Shown: positions 59,246 through 64,000 of the stretch, piece by piece | Layout of the letters: each line of letters begins with the position of its first letter | How positions within the stretch are numbered: position 1 is the stretch's first letter | Assembly (NCBI RefSeq): GCF_005146945.1 | Contig: NZ_SWMS01000002.1 | Location: forward strand, 558,001-622,000 | Direction: 5' to 3' | DNA from: Prauserella endophytica | GTDB lineage: Bacteria; Actinomycetota; Actinomycetes; Mycobacteriales; Pseudonocardiaceae | Length of the DNA: 64,000 nucleotides | Made by a program: the position numbers and the translations under genes | Notes under the pieces: model-generated | The model's input: only the letters and a program-made list of their open reading frames with translations | Databases searched by the model: none | Told to the model about the DNA's origin: nothing

Positions 59246-60577
59246 TCATTCGACGGTGTCCAGATCGGCGCCCTTCGTCTCACGGCTCGTCGCCACCGCC
59301 ACGACCGTGACCGCCATGGTGAGCACGAGGTAGCCGATGACCGTGCCAACGCCGAACGAGTCGATCAGCCAGACCGCGATGAGCGGCGCGGGAGCGCCGG
59401 CGATGATCGAGGAACCCTGGAACACCAGTGAGGCGCCGGCGTAGCGGTGGCGCGTGGGGAACAGCTCGGTGATCCACGCGGCCTCGGTACCGGCGAGCAT
59501 GCCGTGGAAGAACGCGCCGACACACACGCCGAGCCACAGCATCGGCAGGCTCTCGGTCTGCACCAGCCAGAAGAACGCCGGCGCCCACACCACCAGCACC
59601 ACGGCGGGCACGAGCATGGCCTTCTTCCTGCCGACGCGGTCGGACCAGTGCCCGCCGCCGATCATGCCGAGGAACTGCGCCAGCGAGGCGAACGTGACCG
59701 CCATGATCACGTCGCCGCGCTCGTAGCCGAACGACGTGGTGGCGTAGGCGATCACGAACACCGTGTAGATGTAGAAGGCGATGTTCTCGCCGAGCCGCAT
59801 CCCGAGGCCGTGCAGCACCGGGCGCGGGCGGGAGAGCGCCTCGAGCACGCTGGACCGCCGTTCGGTGGCGGCCCGGGTCTCCGCCCTGGCCTGCGCGGCC
59901 CGGAAGACCGGGGACTCCTCGACGCTGCGCCGGATCCAGAAGCCGATGATCAGCAGCGGGATGGCGACGAGGAAGGCGAGGCGCCAGCCCCAGCGGTCGA
60001 AGGCGTCGCCGGGGAAGAGCACACCGATGGACGTGACCACCACGGTCGCCAGCACGGTGCCGAGCGGAGCGCCGGCCTGTGGCCAGGCGGCCCAGAAGCC
60101 GCGCCGCTTGGGCTCGCCGTACTCGCTGACCATGAGCACGGCGGCGCCGAACTCACCGCCGAGCGCGAAGCCCTGCACCATGCGCAGCACCACGAGCAGC
60201 ACCGTGGCCCACAGCCCGATCTGCGAGTAGGTCGGCAGCAAGCCGATCATGGCGGTCGAGATGCCGAGCAGGAGGAAGGTGACGACGAGCATCGGCTTTC
60301 GGCCGTACTTGTCGCCGAGGTGGCCGAACACGATGCCGCCGAGCGGGCGGGCGACGAAGCCGAGCCCCTGGGTGGCCAGCGCGAGGAGCAGCTTCACGAT
60401 GCCGCTGTCGCCGGGGAAGAAGAGCGGTCCCAGCACGGTCGCGGCGAGGATGCCGTAGATCGCGAAGTCGTACCATTCGAGAACTGCCCCGGCCATGCTG
60501 CCGGCCAGCACGCGCCGGAACCCGGCCCGCTCGCCGGGCGCGGTGCGCGCGGCCGGGTGTTCCACCGGTGACGTCAT
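59246..60577 (-). CDS. MHS-family MFS transporter
   Basis: A 443-aa, 12-helix protein: VLEWYDFAIYGILAATVLG, RPLGGIVFGHLGDKYGRKP, FALGGEFGAAVLMVSEY. Related to the transporter at 42,686 and to aromatic-acid or shikimate importers. It begins 33 bp after the P450 gene stop (same strand), so it is probably cotranscribed with the CYP116B-type gene and would import its substrate. Confidence 0.9.
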   Translation of the reverse strand: MTSPVEHPAARTAPGERAGFRRVLAGSMAGAVLEWYDFAIYGILAATVLGPLFFPGDSGIVKLLLALATQGLGFVARPLGGIVFGHLGDKYGRKPMLVVTFLLLGISTAMIGLLPTYSQIGLWATVLLVVLRMVQGFALGGEFGAAVLMVSEYGEPKRRGFWAAWPQAGAPLGTVLATVVVTSIGVLFPGDAFDRWGWRLAFLVAIPLLIIGFWIRRSVEESPVFRAAQARAETRAATERRSSVLEALSRPRPVLHGLGMRLGENIAFYIYTVFVIAYATTSFGYERGDVIMAVTFASLAQFLGMIGGGHWSDRVGRKKAMLVPAVVLVVWAPAFFWLVQTESLPMLWLGVCVGAFFHGMLAGTEAAWITELFPTRHRYAGASLVFQGSSIIAGAPAPLIAVWLIDSFGVGTVIGYLVLTMAVTVVAVATSRETKGADLDTVE

Positions 60578-60610
60578 TGTCGAGAACCTTTCTGGAAAGA
60601 GGGAACCGGC

Positions 60611-62923
60611 TCAGAGGCCGAGGGTGAGCTTGCTCCCGCACGCGCGGGAGCAGCACGTCATCATCACGGTGTTGGCGGCCCGCTCCGCCTTGGTCAGAAC
60701 GAGGTCGCGATGGTCGACGTCACCGTCGAGCACCGGCGCCTCGCACGAGCCGCAGAGACCTTCCTCGCAGTCGCTGGAGATGTCGATGTTCGCCGCGCGC
60801 AGCGCCGCGAGCACGGTCTGACCGGGGCCCACGTGCACGGTGAGGCCGGAGTCGGCCAGCTCCACGTCGAACCCGTGCTCGACGGTGGGATCGAGCTCCC
60901 GCTTGATGCTCGTGAAGTGTTCGATGTGGAGGGTGTCGGCGGGCCAGGACTCCGCCTGCTCCTCCAGCGCGGCCAGCAGCCGCTCCGGCCCGCACGCGTA
61001 GACCTGGACACCGTCGCGCTCCTCGGCCACCAGGGTGGTCACGTCGAGCCGTCCTCCCTCCTCGCCACAGTGCACCGTGAGGCGTTCGCCGTGGTCGCGG
61101 CGGGCCCGGTCGAGCAGGGCCATCCCGCTCGCCGTGCGGCCGCAGTAGTGCAGCTCGTAGCTCGCGCCCGCGGAGCGCAGGTGGTCGGCCATCGCGATGA
61201 TCGGCGTGATGCCGATGCCGCCCGCGACGAGGACGTAGTGCCGGGCGGCGGGGTCGAGCCGGAAATGGTTGCGGGGCCCGCGCAGCGTCAGCGTGCTGCC
61301 GGGCCGAAGCCGCTCGTGCACGTAGCGGGAACCGCCGCGGCTCTCCGGCTCGCGCAGCACCGCGATGCGGTACCGGCGGGTGTCGGCGGGATCCCCGCAC
61401 AGGGAGTACTGGCGGGACAGCCCGTCGAGGTCCAGGTCGATGTGCGCGCCGGGCGACCACGCCGGCAGCGGCTTGCCGGTCCCGTCGGTGAGGGTGAGCG
61501 TGACGACGCCGTCCGCGGCGGGCTCGACCGACTCGACCGTGACCGTCCTGGTGATGGCTCGGGTGGAGGGCTCACCGATGCGCACCGGCCGGTGCCGCCG
61601 CAGGACCGAGCGGTCGCTGCGCTCCGGGTTGGCCGAGGGGTCCCACTGCACCCACAGGTGGTCGGGCCCGCGGAAGGAGGTGTTGGGCAGGTAGGTGAAC
61701 TCCTGGTCGGGCACCAGCTCGAGGTGCGGCAGCCGGGTGGTCAGCTCCTCCAGGAAGATCTGCAGCTCCATGCGGGCGAGGTTCTTGCCCATGCACTGGT
61801 GGCTGCCGTAGCCGAAGGTCAGGTGGTCGCTGGCGTTCTCGCGGCGGATGTCGAAGGCGTCGGCGTTGTCGAAGTGCCGCTCGTCGCGGTTTGCCGAGGA
61901 GTTGACGATCAGCAACTTGGCACCCCGGGGGATCGGCACCCCGCCGATCGTGGTGTCGGCGGTGACGAGCCGCCGCCATGCGGCGACTGAGCCGGAGTGG
62001 CGCAGGCATTCCTCCACGGCGTTGGGGATCAGCGCGGGGTCGGCGCAGAGCTCCTCCCACACCGAGCGGTTCTCCAGCAGCAGCTTGATCGCGTTGGCCG
62101 CGGCGTTGGCCGTGGTCTCGTGTGCGGCGACGATTCCGGCCATCATGATCGAGTGCAGGTAGGAGTCGGTGATGACGTCCGGCTGCTCGCGCTGCGCGCG
62201 GATGCTGAACGGCATCCAGCCCGGGCCCGAGGGGTCCTGCCGCAGCTTCTCCACCACGGTGCCCGCGAACTGCCAGAACTTGCCCACGGCCTCGGCCACC
62301 GCCACCTGCTCCTCCGGTGAAGGGCGGCCCCAGGTGTTGACGGTGTGCGCGATGGAGTACCTCCGCAGCGTCTCCATGTCCTCCTCGGGCACGCCGAGGA
62401 AGTGCAGCGCGACGGTGAGCGGGACCTCCCAGAGCATCTCGTCGACGAGGTCGGCCTTGCCCGCGTCGACGAACCGGTCGACGTACTCCCTGGTCAGCTT
62501 GCGCACCATGGGCTCGTGGCCGGCGAGGTGCTCCGGCGTGAACGGCTCCATCAGCGCGCGCCGCCTTGGCATGTGCTCCGGCTCGTCCTCGTTCACGAGC
62601 GTGCGGTTCATCGCGTAGCCGTACTTCGCGAGCGTCGCGGTGGCCTCCTCGGAGACCGGGGTGATCTTCTCGAGCGCGATGGACGGCGAGAAGAGGACGT
62701 TGTCGCGGAACACCGCCTTCACGTCGTCATAGCGCGTGACGACCCAGTAACCGATCTCCGGGCTGTAGAAGACGGGCTCCTCCTCGCGGGACCAGCGGAC
62801 CGCCTCGGGCGGGTCCGCCTGGTACGCCTCGCCGAACGGGTCGAACGCGGCCGCGTTGGCCGACACGGGGCAGCCCGCGGCTGCCATGGCCGAGTGGTCG
62901 ACCGGGCACGACCCTGTGCTCAT
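60611..62923 (-). CDS. Self-sufficient cytochrome P450, CYP116B type (P450-PFOR fusion)
   Basis: A 770-aa fusion. Residues 1 to about 440 are a P450: I-helix GIVAAHETTANAAAN, ExxR in VEECLRHSGS, heme ligand Cys in FGYGSHQCMGKNLAR. Then a phthalate-oxygenase-type reductase: FMN domain (SRQYSLCGDP), NAD domain (LVAGGIGITPIIAMAD) and a 2Fe-2S domain (CEEGLCGSCEAPV, Cys in MMTCCSRAC). Members hydroxylate or O-dealkylate aromatic compounds with NADPH and no partner. The gene runs with an MHS transporter and lies divergent from an IclR regulator. Confidence 0.93.
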   Translation of the reverse strand: MSTGSCPVDHSAMAAAGCPVSANAAAFDPFGEAYQADPPEAVRWSREEEPVFYSPEIGYWVVTRYDDVKAVFRDNVLFSPSIALEKITPVSEEATATLAKYGYAMNRTLVNEDEPEHMPRRRALMEPFTPEHLAGHEPMVRKLTREYVDRFVDAGKADLVDEMLWEVPLTVALHFLGVPEEDMETLRRYSIAHTVNTWGRPSPEEQVAVAEAVGKFWQFAGTVVEKLRQDPSGPGWMPFSIRAQREQPDVITDSYLHSIMMAGIVAAHETTANAAANAIKLLLENRSVWEELCADPALIPNAVEECLRHSGSVAAWRRLVTADTTIGGVPIPRGAKLLIVNSSANRDERHFDNADAFDIRRENASDHLTFGYGSHQCMGKNLARMELQIFLEELTTRLPHLELVPDQEFTYLPNTSFRGPDHLWVQWDPSANPERSDRSVLRRHRPVRIGEPSTRAITRTVTVESVEPAADGVVTLTLTDGTGKPLPAWSPGAHIDLDLDGLSRQYSLCGDPADTRRYRIAVLREPESRGGSRYVHERLRPGSTLTLRGPRNHFRLDPAARHYVLVAGGIGITPIIAMADHLRSAGASYELHYCGRTASGMALLDRARRDHGERLTVHCGEEGGRLDVTTLVAEERDGVQVYACGPERLLAALEEQAESWPADTLHIEHFTSIKRELDPTVEHGFDVELADSGLTVHVGPGQTVLAALRAANIDISSDCEEGLCGSCEAPVLDGDVDHRDLVLTKAERAANTVMMTCCSRACGSKLTLGL

Positions 62924-63041
62924 ACTGCGCCCTCCACGATGCTGAGCTGGTGTTTTACTAATAACGAACATCTTGTCGCTGTCAGCGAACAGAAGGAGAG
63001 TAAGTGGGGGCCAGGGGAGAGTCAAGAAGGTCGCCTGCGGC

Positions 63042-63716
63042 TCAGGCGGAGAGCAGCTGCTCCAGCTCACGGGCGGCGCGCATGACGGCGTCCGCCGCGA
63101 GATCGGTGTCGAGCCCGTCGATGGCGACGACGCCGACGCAGTGCTCTGCCGTGCCGAGGCCGGCGGGGGCGCGGATGCCCGCCGCGATACCGACGGCGCC
63201 CCGCTCCAGCTCGCCCCGCGTGAGGCTGTAGCCGTCGCGGCGGGCCTGCCGCACCGCTTCCGGGTCGGCCGGGTCCTCCGGCCGCGCGGCGAGGATGGCG
63301 ATGCCCGCGGCGCCCTTCGTGAGCGGGTGCCTGCTGCCGACGCGGTAGCCGACGGTCAGCACGGTCCCCTCCGGCTCGGCGACGAGCACGGCCACGCAGT
63401 CCTTGCCCTCGGCGGCGGAGATGAACGCGGTCGCGTGGGTCTCGTTGGCGAGCGCGTGCAGCAACGGCCGCGCGTCCTCGGTGAACCGGGACTCGAACCG
63501 TGAGGCCAGCACGGCCACACCCACCGCGAGCCGGACCCGCCCTTCGTCGGTGCGGGACACGAGCAGGTGCTCCTCCAGCGTCGCGACGATGCGGTAGCAG
63601 ATGGCCCGGTGGATGCCGAGCTCCTTGGCCAGCTCGGCGACGGAGATGCCGGCGGGGGAGTGCGAGATCACCTCGAGCGCGCGCAAACCCCGGTCCAGCG
63701 TCTGCAGCGTGCTCAT
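63042..63716 (-). CDS. IclR-family regulator
   Basis: A 224-aa IclR protein: HTH in VAELAKELGIHRAICYRIVATL and the ligand domain from about residue 75 (RLAVGVAVLASRF, AGIAILAARPED, AIDGLDTDLAADAV). The start at 63714-63716 is preferred. It is transcribed from upstream of the P450 gene (both minus strand; the P450 start lies 119 bp downstream of its stop), so it is tandem with, not divergent from, the P450 operon. An aromatic acid is a likely ligand. Confidence 0.88.
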   Translation of the reverse strand: MSTLQTLDRGLRALEVISHSPAGISVAELAKELGIHRAICYRIVATLEEHLLVSRTDEGRVRLAVGVAVLASRFESRFTEDARPLLHALANETHATAFISAAEGKDCVAVLVAEPEGTVLTVGYRVGSRHPLTKGAAGIAILAARPEDPADPEAVRQARRDGYSLTRGELERGAVGIAAGIRAPAGLGTAEHCVGVVAIDGLDTDLAADAVMRAARELEQLLSA

Positions 63717-64000
63717 GCGCTCGGGCCCCCTTCTCCGCCGGTACTCCGCCGACCTTACTGCGTGCCGGACGCGCCACTGGCCGGTGGATCTCCGCCGCGC
63801 CCGGCCCGGCGCATTCAGTGTCCATTCAGGACGGTTTAACGGTCGGATCACCTCACCGGCGGGCCGGGCGGCGTCGTGGGGTTTCTCGTGCTATACCTGG
63901 AGATACGAGCGACGCGGCCGAGCACTCACCGCCGGTGCGCGCTCGCCGTCTTGATCACACTTGTTTTCTTCGTTCGGGCGATTCGTGTTGCCCTGGAAAA
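63717..64000. other. Intergenic, no supported gene to the window end
   Basis: About 280 bp upstream of the IclR gene. No open frame with a family match or good start is seen. It should contain the IclR promoter. Confidence 0.5.

Noticed and set aside
1-64000. CRISPR arrays, tRNA, rRNA, insertion sequences
   Set aside because: No regularly spaced repeats, cloverleaf-like segments, rRNA motifs or transposase sequences were seen on reading.

Overview
The window is very GC-rich DNA with dense, often overlapping genes and many GTG starts. It contains mycolic-actinomycete-type families (DUF1876/Rv1738, F420-dependent enzymes, IdeR-type iron box). Two adjacent genes look near-identical to the guaiacol O-demethylase GcoAB (CYP255A2) described in Amycolatopsis. 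I infer a chromosomal segment of an aromatic- and terpenoid-degrading Amycolatopsis or close Pseudonocardiaceae relative. No rRNA, tRNA, CRISPR array, transposase or prophage was seen.

Left part (1-16,043): a large catabolic block. On the minus strand an operon of about eleven genes, many joined by 4-bp ATGA/GTGA overlaps, encodes three luciferase-like flavin monooxygenases, a flavin reductase overlapping its own RibBA, an SDR, an alpha/beta hydrolase, a SnoaL-like protein, an acyl-CoA ligase, an acyl-CoA dehydrogenase (ACAD) and an APH-type kinase. It ends beside a GAF-domain regulator cut by the window edge. A TetR gene and two matching palindromes separate it from a plus-strand operon with a second ACAD-APH kinase pair and an SDR. 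The whole reads as: alcohol to ketone (SDR), ketone to ester or lactone (flavin-dependent Baeyer-Villiger-type step), ring opening (hydrolase), CoA activation (ligase), then removal of the hydroxyl by the kinase/ACAD pair, as in LvaA/LvaC and ACAD10/11. The substrate is unknown.

Middle part (16,065-34,581): a DUF1876 hibernation-type protein, a Methyltransf_19 protein, a divergent arsenic-type pair (flavoprotein versus an ArsR-GNAT fusion), an HD protein, a decayed MFS gene, an SMP-30 hydrolase, an AurF-like di-iron oxygenase with an FprB-type reductase, a Fur-catalase operon, AraC regulator-gcoA-gcoB, a two-CBS protein, and a secreted M14 peptidase.

Right-middle (34,714-50,447): amide/peptide use (amidase, amidohydrolase, POT transporter, Lrp/AsnC regulator), a PhyH oxygenase and a TetR gene flanked by the same operator, transporters and methyltransferases, two broken genes (GyrI-like; CBS-BON), a short HPF-like gene with a DosR-like box, and a siderophore-interacting protein behind an iron box.

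Right part (50,543-55,091): a compact envelope-stress cluster: ECF sigma factor, an anti-sigma protein whose zinc finger is fused to an Asp23-like domain, four Asp23-type or short related proteins, a J-domain-like protein, a DUF2273-like membrane peptide, a DUF6286 protein and AmaP. It is followed by F420-type enzymes, FadB2, a SUMF1-like protein, and a self-sufficient CYP116B-type P450 with an MHS transporter and an IclR regulator.

Four palindromic elements carrying GAAGGCCACC-like or AAGGCCACC arms sit at gene ends. Two of them share an inverted internal core and look like a dispersed repeat family.
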